Of a DNA stretch of 64,000 nt, positions 34,430 through 43,198 are shown piece after piece. A model generated the notes under the pieces. It saw only the letters and a program-made list of their open reading frames with translations, was not told the origin of the DNA and ran no database searches. The translations under genes were made by a program, and so were the position numbers. The stretch comes from Bacillus sp. ISL-51 (GTDB taxonomy: Bacteria > Bacillota > Bacilli > Bacillales > Bacillaceae): NCBI RefSeq assembly GCF_018613535.1, contig NZ_JAGGQB010000008.1, positions 95,256 through 159,255 of the forward strand, written 5' to 3'. How positions within the stretch are numbered: the stretch's first letter is position 1; every line of letters begins with the position of its first letter.

Positions 34430-34470
34430 ACGAAGCGGGCGGCTGGGAGGCCGCCTTTGAGCTTCGTTTT
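34430..34470 (+). terminator. Terminator after the tape-measure gene
   Basis: Nested hairpin with GAAGC / GCTTC outer and GGCGGC / GCCGCC inner stems, followed by GTTTTAA. Confidence 0.78.
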
Positions 34471-34549
34471 AAGAAATTTTAGAAACTACTTGCGCTACCG
34501 TACGTATTACCGATATAAAGGATAAGAGGAATACTTTGGGGGCGATAAG

Positions 34550-35005
34550 ATGGAGGAACAAACAACATATCGATGCGATACTGGTTCCATAACAGTCGAA
34601 CCAACGAAAATAACGTTAAAACATGCACCAGGTACATATCACGCAGGAAAAGAAAAAGAAATTCGCATAAAGGCAATCTCCGCAGTCGAAATTAAGAAGC
34701 CTGGTAAGTTGTTCGCGGGTTATATTTCATTTATTTTCAGCGGCGGAAAAGAGGCCTCCGGAAAGTGGACCGTAGACGCGGCCAAAAACGAAAACACACT
34801 GATGGTGCGGAAAAAATACTATGCCGATTTCTTAAAGTGTAAAGCGTTAATCGACCAATACATAGAAGAAGCGCAGAACTCATCGCCAGTTAGTACGCCT
34901 AGTGATGCCGACGAGCTTACGAAATGGGCATCGCTAAAAGATTCCGGCGCAATCACGGAAGAAGAATACCAAATAAAGAAACGCGCAATACTTGACGCTA
35001 AGTAA
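34550..35005 (+). CDS. PH-like and SHOCT-domain protein
   Basis: A 151-residue protein. The first 100 residues look like a bacterial PH-like/DUF4429 beta domain (ITVEPTKITLKHAPG ... GYISFIFSGG), and the last 30 residues are a SHOCT motif (LTKWASLKDSGAITEEEYQIKKRAIL). SHOCT domains mark membrane- or oligomer-associated proteins and are common in phages and mobile elements. It is a monocistronic last gene of the element, flanked by terminators, as is typical of cargo genes expressed in the integrated state. Confidence 0.82.
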   Translation: MEEQTTYRCDTGSITVEPTKITLKHAPGTYHAGKEKEIRIKAISAVEIKKPGKLFAGYISFIFSGGKEASGKWTVDAAKNENTLMVRKKYYADFLKCKALIDQYIEEAQNSSPVSTPSDADELTKWASLKDSGAITEEEYQIKKRAILDAK

Positions 35006-35014
35006 GCGTGTATA

Positions 35015-35046
35015 GCCCCATCCGTTAAGGACGGGGCGTTTTTTTT
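35015..35046 (+). terminator. Terminator of the SHOCT-protein gene
   Basis: 9-bp stem GCCCCATCC / GGACGGGGC (one mismatch), loop GTTAA, followed by a run of eight T residues. Confidence 0.87.
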
Positions 35047-35216
35047 GTTGATATGTGGATAACAACGCTTGCTAAGCGGGGCAAGTTTGGGTATCATAGT
35101 GTTAACGAGATCCGTCGCTGGGGAAAAGCGGCGTTAACAATCTGTACGAACAATAACAATCGCGAAATACCGTATAAACGGTGATATGATCGGGTTTTCA
35201 TCTAACGTAAACTGTC

Positions 35217-35316
35217 CGGCGGTTTCACGATCGACAATCCGAACGCCATCGCATCATGCGGCTGCGGTTCTTCTTTCCGTACGGCTAAAAATGCCGGCAC
35301 GCCGGAAGAGTGCTAG
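35217..35316 (+). repeat. attR core: right copy of the 100-bp repeat (yutM 3' end)
   Basis: Identical to 18468-18567. It is a promoterless 3' fragment of yutM left at the right junction, followed directly by chromosomal sequence with the original yutM terminator. Just inside the repeat the words GATATGAT, TCATCTAA and AAACTGTC occur in the same order as just outside the attL repeat (18616-18652), suggesting shared recombinase-binding sequence. Confidence 0.95.
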
Positions 35317-35329
35317 ACTGATCAATCCT

Positions 35330-35376
35330 AAGCCTTCTTGAAAAGGATCTGTCCTTTTTCAAGAAGGCTTTTTTGT
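35330..35376 (+). terminator. Original yutM terminator
   Basis: 18-bp stem (AAGCCTTCTTGAAAAGGA with its complement, one bulged base) and a TCTG loop, then TTTTTT. Separated from the expressed yutM by the element. Confidence 0.88.
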
Positions 35377-36291
35377 AATCGAAAAAAGAACGGGGATCCA
35401 TATACTGAAAGGACTTGGCCTTACAAACGGAAAAGCGCACGTTTTTTGAATATTTCTCAACGATGAGGGAAGAGGGTTTTTATACGATTGAAGGAAGGAG
35501 AAAGCGAATTGGAGCAACACTTGAGAAGGCGGAACATGACATAGAGTACAGTTTTGGCATCTTTTTTCCTGATCAGTCCTTTCGCGTTGCCCGGGGTTCT
35601 CTCCAAAGCGAGTTTACCGGTACTTTTTAGATAAAAAATTTAATGGAGAAGGCTGTGCTGCAGAGGAGTCAGGCTGGTGACGATTTATGCGTTCAATGAT
35701 CGTAAACAGCACCAGGTAAGGCCGGAGTCATGCCGCACAACACGCCATCTAAGATTATTGGAAAATGGGAGGATAATCTGGTGATCCTGATGATGACAAA
35801 TAAAATATGTCCATATTTATAGACAAGCTTATCATTTCTTTTAGAACTAAAGTTTGCCGCTGCCTCCAGACCGACTATAGCAAGCTGGCTTCTTTATAGG
35901 AATATTTTGCGGCAGAATCAATGTTTTCTATTTCATTTCCGAGTTTATCGGCTTCATATCAATCTGCTTTTTCAACTAATTTTCACAGGTGTTTGATCTG
36001 CCCGTCAACTGTGATGTAAAACCTCCATTTTAAGCAAAAGCTTCTATATACCCCAAACCTTAAAGGTAATGAGCGCGGAATATCAGCTTTTTGATTTTTC
36101 ATATCTAAAAAATCTTCATGAATCCATTCGAAAAGAAAGAGTATTTGGAACTAAAAAGAGAGAACATACCCTGTTCGGAAGTTGTTACTAAAGTCATGAT
36201 TTGTATGAAGTGTATTGATTTTTTCATAGGAATAAACTAAATTGTAAAAGTATAGAATAGTTAATTTATTTTGTAAGAAAAGGATGATAAT
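35377..36291. other. Decayed intergenic stretch between yutM and acnB
   Basis: About 900 bases with no convincing gene. A 71-codon frame at 35415-35630 (KRTFFEYFSTMREEGFYTIEG...) has no proper ribosome site and no recognised family. On the minus strand around 35880-35975 a short readable piece (ADKLGNEIENIDSAAKYSYKEA) between stops looks like the remnant of a helical protein. The last 100 bases are AT-rich and must hold the acn promoter. In B. subtilis I recall paiA-paiB at this place; they are absent here. Confidence 0.55.
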
Positions 36292-36864
36292 ATGATAGGT
36301 CAATTGAGTAATAAAAAAATCTTTTTAAGTTCTTTTTTCATAATTTTGATCTGTTCATTACTCTTCCAATTTAGTATTTCAGATAAGATATTGAACACTT
36401 ATTATTCTTCCATCGGAGAAAATACCTACGACGTAGGGGAAAAAAGTGTACGTACAATTGTAATGTTTTTGCAGGGTTTTATGATCTTTACGACTTTTAT
36501 AGAGATTTTGATTGGCGGATTTATTTTATTTGTTGTGGCTTTTATCCTTGGTTCGAAAAAACCAAAAAAAATATATCTTCTCCTATACACGTTAACTTCT
36601 CTGATTTTGGCATTTAAAATGTTTATTCTTGCGATTGTAAACTACTTAACTGCTGATTCCTCTCTTATATATTCAGCGAGCGGCACTGCATTGGATTTGC
36701 AGCTGCTAGATCCGTTTTTTCTGATATCGATTGTGGCTTTGTATGTTGTCAGCGGGAAATTGACTGATTTGAACAAAAAAAAGAGGCTTATTTTGACAGG
36801 GAGTTTTGTTTTATTAAAGCTCATTAATATTTTCTTTAATTATTTTATGGTGGATAAGATTTAG
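36292..36864 (+). CDS. acnB: Amylocyclicin cluster membrane protein AcnB
   Basis: A 190-residue membrane protein with four to five hydrophobic segments, first gene of the amylocyclicin cluster as described for B. velezensis FZB42 (acnBACDEF). ATG 36292 follows AAAAGGA. Its role is not established; comparable proteins in circular-bacteriocin clusters take part in production or immunity. Confidence 0.85.
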   Translation: MIGQLSNKKIFLSSFFIILICSLLFQFSISDKILNTYYSSIGENTYDVGEKSVRTIVMFLQGFMIFTTFIEILIGGFILFVVAFILGSKKPKKIYLLLYTLTSLILAFKMFILAIVNYLTADSSLIYSASGTALDLQLLDPFFLISIVALYVVSGKLTDLNKKKRLILTGSFVLLKLINIFFNYFMVDKI

Positions 36865-36928
36865 CCCGGGGGAGAGCAAATGAGGCTGAATTTTATTATA
36901 TATTAAAAAAAGAACAGGAGATGTTACG

Positions 36929-37264
36929 ATGAACTTAGTAAAATCTAATAAAAAATCTTTCTTGTTATTTGGTGCAGCTCTTGCAGCAGCTGCATTAGTT
37001 TACGCACTTTTATTGACTGGTACAGAGTTAAATGTTGCAGCGGCTCACACATTTTCAGCAAACGCTGAATTAGCTTCAACTCTAGGTATCTCTGCAGCAG
37101 CTGCTAAAAAAGCAATTGATATTATTGATGCTGCGTCTACAATTGCGTCTATCATTTCTTTAATCGGTATTGTCACTGGCGCAGGTGCTATTTCTTATGC
37201 TATCGTAGCAACAGCAAAAACTATGATTAAGAAATACGGCAAAAAATACGCTGCCGCTTGGTAA
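36929..37264 (+). CDS. acnA: Amylocyclicin precursor (circular bacteriocin)
   Basis: A 111-residue precursor. A 47-residue leader ends ...FSANAE, and the mature part is L48-W111 (64 residues, LASTLGISAAAAKKAI ... KKYGKKYAAAW), which I recognise as amylocyclicin. The mature chain is closed head to tail (Leu to Trp) and forms a compact helical bundle that permeabilises Gram-positive membranes; it belongs with the uberolysin/circularin group. A stable hairpin follows the gene. Confidence 0.96.
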   Translation: MNLVKSNKKSFLLFGAALAAAALVYALLLTGTELNVAAAHTFSANAELASTLGISAAAAKKAIDIIDAASTIASIISLIGIVTGAGAISYAIVATAKTMIKKYGKKYAAAW

Positions 37265-37283
37265 GATAAATTCATAAATACCC

Positions 37284-37312
37284 GCTCTTTTTGGACAAGC
37301 TGCAAAAAGAGC
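37284..37312 (+). promoter_or_regulatory. Hairpin between acnA and acnC
   Basis: Perfect 10-bp stem GCTCTTTTTG / CAAAAAGAGC with a 9-base loop and no following T run. Probably stabilises the acnA message or partly attenuates transcription so that precursor is made in excess of the membrane machinery. Confidence 0.65.
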
Positions 37313-37346
37313 CTCTCCCTCAAATCCATATGGTAAGGATGAAATT

Positions 37347-39002
37347 ATGAAAGTAAAACAAATAGTTGCTCTTATCAAGTATAATACCCTGTCATCATTT
37401 CGTAAAAAGAAGGAAGATTGGAGTATTCCTCATCTAAGCAACAAGTTGCTGTCAGCTATCATTATTTCTTGTATAGTTTTCTATTTGGTTTTATTAGGAT
37501 GCGGCATTGTATTCGGAACAAAAATGATTGGGCTTCCCGTTAATTCGTGGGGGCAATTTGTTTTAATAGCTGTTTCGTTAGAGCAGCTTTTTTGGTCGGC
37601 TGGCTTTTTTAAAGAAAACCATCATGCGTTTCTATTGGATACGCGTAAAGTCATTCACCAATTAAAAAAAGTTCGGTTTTTGCAACTGTTTTCTGTGTTT
37701 ATCGGACAGTCACTCAAAAAAACAATTATTATATGGTACCTTTTTGTTTTTCCTGTATTTTTATTTTTAAGCAGTGCTGGTATGTCAAAAGTTTATCCTG
37801 TTACCGTATTCATGTTAGGAATGGTTTATTTTTGTCTTAACTTATTTTTATCTATGCTGTTTTCGTATGTTTTATATGCTCTTACAAATATTTGGAGCAA
37901 GCTGTTTTATTTTAAAGTCATGAAAAGTATTTTATTTGCATTCAGTTTGCTGGTTCCGCTTGTTATTGGGTATATTGTCTATCTTCTCGTGTTTGGCGAG
38001 CATACAATGAAGGACATCTCCGGTTTTATGGAATCGCCGGCTTTTAAAAACATATTAATGAATACGCCATATGTATTTATAGCATTCCGGGCACATTCTG
38101 TTTTGTCCTTCGTCACGGTGCTGGCTGCTGCAGGGCTTTTGGTTATAGGGCTGTTTAAAATATGGTCCGCTACCCTGAAAAAAATGGATCTCATCCCTTA
38201 TATTTATTTATCAAAAACCGATTTTTCACCAAGGCTGCGATTATATAGTAAGCATAAAATCTTTCGTGCTATTTTTCAAAAGGATTTGCTGTTCTTATTA
38301 AGAATAGACGGTTTTTTTATCAGGAATTTTGGCAGTATGCTTTATTTGTTAATGTTGTTTTTAGGCTTCAGCATTCCGCTGCTTTCCCATCATTTTACTG
38401 GATATTCGACAGCTGCAGTTGTTTCCGCCTCGGTTGTCATTGCTAATTTTTCTTATCAGCTTGTAGGGGATGCGCTGAAAACAATATTGTCAGTTGACGG
38501 AGAAATAAAAAATCAGCATCTGTTTCACCGAAATATTAAAAATGCTTGGCAAATGGTGTTTCCGAAAGTATGTATTTATAATCTTTCAGCTTTAGTATAC
38601 TCGTTCATAATCTCCGTTCTGATAACTGTGTTTTTTCCATCTTCTGTGGCGCTGACTATATACTTGTTTATTGTATTTGTATGTTCGGGTTTTTTATACA
38701 GTCTTGTCCAAATTTCGAGCACCGCGCTTTACCCTAAGAAAAACTGGGAACATCTTTATGAAATTGGAGAAGCGGGAAAAGCAAAGACGTATAACAATTT
38801 ATACGGTTCCTTGATTTTTATTGTGTCGCTTCAAATAGCTGCAATTACGACGTATCTAATTTATAAAAAACCTGAACTTGAAACGATACTCATTCACTCG
38901 GCTTCAGGTATTTTTATCCTGTTCACACTATTAAACTATGGAGTCATGTTTCTTTTTCTTCGAAGAATCAATATGGCGGAAAGGTTTGCGAGCAATGATT
39001 AA
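37347..39002 (+). CDS. acnC: Amylocyclicin cluster large membrane protein AcnC
   Basis: A 551-residue polytopic membrane protein with about twelve hydrophobic segments, the large hydrophobic component found in circular-bacteriocin clusters. It probably takes part in maturation or export together with the ATPase AcnD, which overlaps it by 8 bases. No peptidase motif is evident. The mechanism of ring closure in this group remains unknown. Confidence 0.88.
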   Translation: MKVKQIVALIKYNTLSSFRKKKEDWSIPHLSNKLLSAIIISCIVFYLVLLGCGIVFGTKMIGLPVNSWGQFVLIAVSLEQLFWSAGFFKENHHAFLLDTRKVIHQLKKVRFLQLFSVFIGQSLKKTIIIWYLFVFPVFLFLSSAGMSKVYPVTVFMLGMVYFCLNLFLSMLFSYVLYALTNIWSKLFYFKVMKSILFAFSLLVPLVIGYIVYLLVFGEHTMKDISGFMESPAFKNILMNTPYVFIAFRAHSVLSFVTVLAAAGLLVIGLFKIWSATLKKMDLIPYIYLSKTDFSPRLRLYSKHKIFRAIFQKDLLFLLRIDGFFIRNFGSMLYLLMLFLGFSIPLLSHHFTGYSTAAVVSASVVIANFSYQLVGDALKTILSVDGEIKNQHLFHRNIKNAWQMVFPKVCIYNLSALVYSFIISVLITVFFPSSVALTIYLFIVFVCSGFLYSLVQISSTALYPKKNWEHLYEIGEAGKAKTYNNLYGSLIFIVSLQIAAITTYLIYKKPELETILIHSASGIFILFTLLNYGVMFLFLRRINMAERFASND

Positions 39003-39699
39003 ATTGGTGAATATACAGAAAAATTATAGTGAAAAACAGGTGTTGAGAAATGTTTCTTTTGAAGTGAAAAAAGGTTCAATCTATGCTTTGCTAGGGACTA
39101 ATGGAGTTGGAAAAACAACAACATTAAAAATTATTTCAGGGTTGCTTAAACCAACTTCTGGGGACGTATTGATTGATGGAAAAGAGATCGATTCAGAGCA
39201 GGGAGGGCAAATATCAGCTGATATTGGATTTGTCCCCGACCATGCGTTTTTATATGATTATTTAACTGGAGTTGAATACTTACGTTTTACAGCCGAAATG
39301 TTTCAAGTGCCTTCTCAACAGGCAAATGATTATATTGACAATATGTTAGATACATTAAAGCTTTCTCAAGACGGGAACCAGCTCATTAAAACGTATTCAC
39401 ACGGTATGAAGCAAAAATTGTCGATTGCGGCCGCACTCATTCATCAGCCCAGAATTTTAATTCTTGACGAGCCGTTAACGGGCATTGATTTGATAAGCGG
39501 GAAGACCATACGCACGTTATTAAGAGAGTATGTAAAAAAGGGAAATACAGTCTTGTTATCGACTCATTTGCTGGAGCTTGCTCACTCTTTGTGTGATACG
39601 ATCGGTATTATTCATGAGGGAACCTTTGCGGCGGAATATCAATCATCACAGCATTCTTTAGAAGAAATTGAAGAAATGGCTGAGAGTATATATACATGA
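38995..39699 (+). CDS. acnD: ABC transporter ATP-binding protein AcnD
   Basis: A 234-residue ABC ATPase. Walker A GTNGVGKTT, signature YSHGMKQKL, Walker B ILILDEPLTG and the H-loop STHLLE are all present. ATG 38995 overlaps the acnC stop by 8 bases; the frame is open further upstream, but those codons lie inside acnC. Works with membrane proteins of the cluster in export or self-protection. Confidence 0.94.
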   Translation: MIKLVNIQKNYSEKQVLRNVSFEVKKGSIYALLGTNGVGKTTTLKIISGLLKPTSGDVLIDGKEIDSEQGGQISADIGFVPDHAFLYDYLTGVEYLRFTAEMFQVPSQQANDYIDNMLDTLKLSQDGNQLIKTYSHGMKQKLSIAAALIHQPRILILDEPLTGIDLISGKTIRTLLREYVKKGNTVLLSTHLLELAHSLCDTIGIIHEGTFAAEYQSSQHSLEEIEEMAESIYT

Positions 39700-40223
39700 T
39701 GGGCCGGATCTCGCTGTCAATTAAGAAGTCCTGCTTCCCCTTAATCGCATCATTGCTGTTTTTTACAGGCGGTGTGATCACTGCTGTGTTTTCAGATGAT
39801 TTTTTTTCTGCGGCCCCTTATAACAGTTCGGCAGGCGCAGCTGAATTGTTGAAGAATAATGCAATCGCTTGTCTGTTTTTAGCGGCAGGTTTTTTTACTT
39901 TTGGTTTAACATCGATATTTTATTTGTTTTCTAACGGGTTTATTTTGAGCGGCTCGATCATAGAAAGCCTGCATAATGGGATTCCTTTTTATCAGATTAT
40001 TTTACTGCTAATTCCTCATGGTATCTTTGAAGTGCCTGCGTTATTATTAAGTGGCGCTATCGGTTTCAAGAGCGTTGAACTGGTCATTAGGCTGTGTTTT
40101 TCTAAGCAAAAAAAGATTATGCTAACGATGTTTAAACATATCGGCGTCATGGTGCTGTGCATCATTTGTTTACTTATCGCTGCGGCAATTGTTGAGGCTT
40201 ATATCACACCAATATTTAAGTAG
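39696..40223 (+). CDS. acnE: SpoIIM/DUF95-family membrane protein AcnE
   Basis: A 175-residue protein with four to five membrane segments and the DUF95/SpoIIM motif LIPHGIFEVPALLLSGAIGFK. DUF95 proteins are a constant part of circular-bacteriocin clusters, where they are tied to production and immunity. Starts within the acnD stop (four-base overlap). Confidence 0.9.
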   Translation: MMGRISLSIKKSCFPLIASLLFFTGGVITAVFSDDFFSAAPYNSSAGAAELLKNNAIACLFLAAGFFTFGLTSIFYLFSNGFILSGSIIESLHNGIPFYQIILLLIPHGIFEVPALLLSGAIGFKSVELVIRLCFSKQKKIMLTMFKHIGVMVLCIICLLIAAAIVEAYITPIFK

Positions 40224-40233
40224 AAGGGGCAGA

Positions 40234-40458
40234 ATGAATATGAGAAGTAAATTATCATTGATCGGAGTGCCGATTGTTATGATCATAGGGTATGTCATTT
40301 CTTTATCCTTTGAGTGGTTATTTCCTGTACTTACTTTTGGGGCAGCGGGATTGTATATTTTTTTATTTGCCCCTTTTCATAAAATGATTCGATACGTTTT
40401 TTTGCTTATCTTTCTCATTAATCTTTTATCCAGTATTGTTCTATATTTTAATATTTAA
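40234..40458 (+). CDS. acnF: Small hydrophobic amylocyclicin immunity protein AcnF
   Basis: A 74-residue, mostly hydrophobic protein (two to three membrane segments) from ATG 40234 after AGAAGGGG; an ATG at 40240 is also possible. Small, basic, hydrophobic proteins at the end of such clusters give self-immunity. Last gene before the terminator. Confidence 0.86.
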   Translation: MNMRSKLSLIGVPIVMIIGYVISLSFEWLFPVLTFGAAGLYIFLFAPFHKMIRYVFLLIFLINLLSSIVLYFNI

Positions 40459-40490
40459 AAAGACATTCATGGATTGAATGTCTTTTTTTT
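40457..40490. terminator. Bidirectional terminator acnF / guaC
   Basis: Stem AAAAGACATTCA / TGAATGTCTTTT with a short loop and an eight-T run, between convergent genes. Confidence 0.88.
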
Positions 40491-40501
40491 GTAATTGCCG
40501 T

Positions 40502-41482
40502 TTAAAATTTATCGCCATTAAAAATTGAGTTTTTCACAATGACGTAATCGACATTCCGAATCGCCTCAAGCTTGTTTCCTCCGGCGTAAGAAATTGATGA
40601 TTGGAGATCCTGCTCCATTTCAGTCAGCGTGTCCTGTAAAGAGCCTTTATGCTCGACATGCATTTTTTTGCCCTCAACATTTTTCTTCTCGCCTTTTTGA
40701 TATTCGGAAGCGGAGCCGAAATATTCCTTATAAAGCTTGCCGTCTGCTTCAATCGTTTTTCCCGGTGATTCCTCGTGTCCGGCAAACAGTGATCCGATCA
40801 TGACCATTGCTGCTCCGAAGCGGATTGATTTCGCGATATCACCGTGGGTGCGTATGCCGCCGTCTGCAATAATCGGTTTGCTCGCCGCTTTTGCGCACCA
40901 GCGAAGTGCGGCTAATTGCCATCCTCCCGTTCCGAAACCTGTTTTGATTTTTGTGATGCAAACCTTCCCTGGACCGATTCCCACTTTTGTCGCATCAGCA
41001 CCCGCTCGTTCTAATTCCCTTACGGCTTCCGGCGTCCCGACATTGCCCGCAATGACAAAGCTTTCCGGCACGTTTTCTTTTATAAAGTGAATCATCTCAA
41101 TCACCGCGTTGGAATGGCCGTGGGCGATGTCAATTGTGATGTAATCCGGTACAAGCTGCTGTTCTTTTAATTCCCGGATGAAGGCATAATCATTTTCCTT
41201 CACGCCGACACTGATGGAAGAAATAAGCCCGCGCGCTTTCATGTCTTGGACAAAGGATAAGCGTTTTTCCGGCTCAAAACGGTGCATGATATAAAAGTAA
41301 CCGTTCTCCGCAAGCCGGATTGCGATGTTCTCATCTATAATAGTTTGCATATTTGCGGGTACGACCGGCAGCTTAAATGTGTGCCCGCCCAATGTCACTG
41401 ATGTATCACACTCAGAGCGGCTGTTTACAATACACTTTGCAGGAATTAACTGAATATCTTCATAATCGAATACATTTTCCAT
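40502..41482 (-). CDS. guaC: GMP reductase
   Basis: A 326-residue enzyme reducing GMP to IMP with NADPH. The catalytic cysteine is in GPGKVCITK, and the phosphate-binding segments [15 protein letters not shown] and [20 protein letters not shown] are visible. ATG 41482 ([10 protein letters not shown]) follows AGGAGTG and gives the B. subtilis length; a GTG three codons upstream overlaps the ribosome site. Two PurR-box-like sequences lie upstream. Confidence 0.96.
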   Translation of the reverse strand: MENVFDYEDIQLIPAKCIVNSRSECDTSVTLGGHTFKLPVVPANMQTIIDENIAIRLAENGYFYIMHRFEPEKRLSFVQDMKARGLISSISVGVKENDYAFIRELKEQQLVPDYITIDIAHGHSNAVIEMIHFIKENVPESFVIAGNVGTPEAVRELERAGADATKVGIGPGKVCITKIKTGFGTGGWQLAALRWCAKAASKPIIADGGIRTHGDIAKSIRFGAAMVMIGSLFAGHEESPGKTIEADGKLYKEYFGSASEYQKGEKKNVEGKKMHVEHKGSLQDTLTEMEQDLQSSISYAGGNKLEAIRNVDYVIVKNSIFNGDKF

Positions 41483-41495
41483 ATATAACACTCCT

Positions 41496-41539
41496 AAAAA
41501 CGAATAATAAAATTACATATAAAATAAATGTTCGTCTTT
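41496..41539 (-). promoter_or_regulatory. Pair of PurR boxes upstream of guaC
   Basis: Two oppositely oriented 13-base sequences, AAAAACGAATAAT (41496-41508, plus strand) and AAAGACGAACATT (complement of 41527-41539), each match the PurBox consensus AWWWCCGAACWWT at 11 of 13 positions. The gap is 18 bases; the usual gap is about 16-17. B. subtilis guaC belongs to the PurR regulon. A TTGACA -35 lies further upstream on the minus strand. Confidence 0.7.
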
Positions 41540-41710
41540 TTATAATGTACTTCGTTTTGTATCTGATGTCAAATGTTTTCATATTTCTTTATAAGGGCAA
41601 ATGCCGGCGGCTTGTCATCCGTACGGAGTTTGGTTATCATAGTGATATTGGATTTTTTGATCAACTGTTTGTCTTTATAGATATGGAAGAAACAGGAGGG
41701 AGGGTTCGGT

Positions 41711-41854
41711 ATGAATCAAGAGCAGTACGAACACAATCCAAAAGCCCAAAAAATTCAGGACCGGATTATTTTAGGAACGATCTGGATCGTGTCAGCACTT
41801 GTCATTGCACTTGTTGTCGGAACGGTGATGAATTATATCTGGATGTTTAAATAA
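41711..41854 (+). CDS. yuzG: Small membrane protein, YuzG-like
   Basis: A 47-residue protein with one membrane segment (about residues 21-43) preceded by a polar N-terminus (NQEQYEHNPKAQKIQDRI). AGGAGGGAGG lies just before ATG 41711. Position between guaC and yumC corresponds to yuzG of B. subtilis; the name rests on that position. Confidence 0.7.
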   Translation: MNQEQYEHNPKAQKIQDRIILGTIWIVSALVIALVVGTVMNYIWMFK

Positions 41855-41891
41855 AAAAGAGTCTGTGCCGCGATGACACAGACTCTTTTTT
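41854..41891. terminator. Bidirectional terminator before yumC end
   Basis: Perfect 9-bp stem GAGTCTGTG / CACAGACTC, A-run on the left and T-run on the right, between convergent genes. Confidence 0.88.
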
Positions 41892-41892
41892 A

Positions 41893-42888
41893 TTATTTTT
41901 CAAACATGCTTGTGGAATGCAGAGGCTGGACGCGCGCTTTCGGGTCCATGTAAGCCTTCGCGTTGTTTACGGCTGTCGGCGCTTCGCCGAAACCGCTGGC
42001 GATCAGTTTTACTTTTCCTTCATATGTGCAGATGTCTCCTGCAGCGAAGAATCCTTCAATATTTGTTTCCATTGTGCTTTTCACCACGATGGAGTTTTTC
42101 TCGATATCAAGCCCCCAGTTTTTAATCGGGCCAAGAGATGAAACAAAGCCGTAGTTTACGATCAGGTCGTCAATTTCGACAATTTCTTTACGGTCGCCTT
42201 TCACTTCTTCAAGCACGAGCTGCTCAATCCGGTCTTCACCGACAAGTTCAGACGGAACAAACGGCGTCAGCACTTTTACTTTAGAATTGTGCAGGTTTTC
42301 TACACTGTGCTCGTGCGCGCGGAATTTGTCACGGCGGTGAACGATGCTGACTTCTTTCGCAATCGGCTCAAGCATAAGCGCCCAGTCTACCGCGGAATCT
42401 CCGCCCCCTAAGATCGCAACGCGTCTGCCTGCGAATTGATTGAGGTCGTCAATGAAGTAATGAAGATTTTTTCCTTCATATTGCTCTGCTGATTCAAGCT
42501 CCAGCTTTCTCGGCTTAAACGCGCCGTTTCCTGCAGTGATGATTACTGTTTTTGAATAATGCGTTTCTGAATTCGTAACAAGCTTAAACACGCCGTCTGC
42601 TTGCTTTTCAACTGATTCAACGGCTTGCTCTAAGCAGATGGTTTGATCAAATTTTTCCATCTGCTCTTTCAGGTTATTTACGAGCTCTTGTGCGCGGATT
42701 TTCGGGAATCCGGCAACATCATAAATATATTTTTCAGGATACAGCGCGCTAAGCTGGCCGCCAAGCTGGGGCAGGCTTTCAATGATCTTGACGCTTGCCT
42801 GTCTCATTCCCCCGTAAAATGCAGTAAACAGGCCGACCGGGCCGCCGCCGATAACCGTAATATCGTAAACCTTTGAATCCTCTTGCAT
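41893..42888 (-). CDS. yumC: Ferredoxin/flavodoxin--NADP+ reductase YumC
   Basis: A 331-residue thioredoxin-reductase-like FNR. FAD loop [19 protein letters not shown] loop [10 protein letters not shown] and FAD motif [10 protein letters not shown] are visible; the C-x2-C of true thioredoxin reductases is absent, as in this FNR class. Essential in B. subtilis. AGGAGG lies 8 bases before ATG 42888. Confidence 0.95.
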   Translation of the reverse strand: MQEDSKVYDITVIGGGPVGLFTAFYGGMRQASVKIIESLPQLGGQLSALYPEKYIYDVAGFPKIRAQELVNNLKEQMEKFDQTICLEQAVESVEKQADGVFKLVTNSETHYSKTVIITAGNGAFKPRKLELESAEQYEGKNLHYFIDDLNQFAGRRVAILGGGDSAVDWALMLEPIAKEVSIVHRRDKFRAHEHSVENLHNSKVKVLTPFVPSELVGEDRIEQLVLEEVKGDRKEIVEIDDLIVNYGFVSSLGPIKNWGLDIEKNSIVVKSTMETNIEGFFAAGDICTYEGKVKLIASGFGEAPTAVNNAKAYMDPKARVQPLHSTSMFEK

Positions 42889-43198
42889 ACCAAATTGCCT
42901 CCTAAATGAAAATTGTTATTAATTATAACATACAATTTGAAATGATGACGAGTGGCGAAACCCGCTCGGCCGCTTCATTCTTGAAAAATATCCTTGCCGC
43001 CGCTAGGATGGGGACAAACTCCATTCAGTTTTTTCCTGAATGTTTTCCGTTTCTCTCGGATACTATGGTGATATGCAGACATGTGCGGTTTTCTAAAAAA
43101 TTTATAATTCATTTCATAAAATCCCGCCAATAAGCTGAAGCTATTACAAATGTTGATTTGATAATGCGTCTAACAGCAAAAAAAAGAAGGTGGATGTG
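42889..43198. other. Divergent promoter region yumC / yumB
   Basis: 310 bases without a gene. A TATAAT and the palindrome GTTAT-TAATT-ATAAC lie within 40 bases of the yumC start. The middle part has scattered GC-rich sequence, and the part before yumB is AT-rich and should contain its promoter. No RNA gene or riboswitch recognised. Confidence 0.5.

Larger units (their letters stand above)
18468..35316. mobile_element. 16.7-kb integrated element in the 3' end of yutM, with arbitrium system and lone tape-measure gene
   Basis: Bounded by identical 100-bp direct repeats (18468-18567 and 35217-35316); excision between them would release a 16,749-bp circle and leave one intact yutM plus its terminator. 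The interior has an end-proximal tyrosine integrase, a second tyrosine recombinase, three Cro/CI-type regulators, AimR/AimP, a Rep-like winged-helix protein with iterons, many small phage-like unknown genes and one tail tape-measure protein. No capsid, portal, terminase, lysis or conjugation genes are recognised. Best described as a phage satellite or phage-plasmid-like element; the class is an inference. Confidence 0.92.

Noticed and set aside
18568..35216. Integrative and conjugative element
   Set aside because: No relaxase, VirB4/ConE-type ATPase, coupling protein or oriT-like gene set is visible.
18568..35216. Complete prophage
   Set aside because: Only a tape-measure protein is recognisable. 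Terminase, portal, capsid, holin and endolysin are not seen, and 16.7 kb is too short for an SPbeta-type genome.
35415..35630. 71-codon frame after the yutM terminator
   Set aside because: The ribosome site is badly spaced, there is no recognised family, and the surrounding sequence is degenerate. Treated as a possible remnant only.
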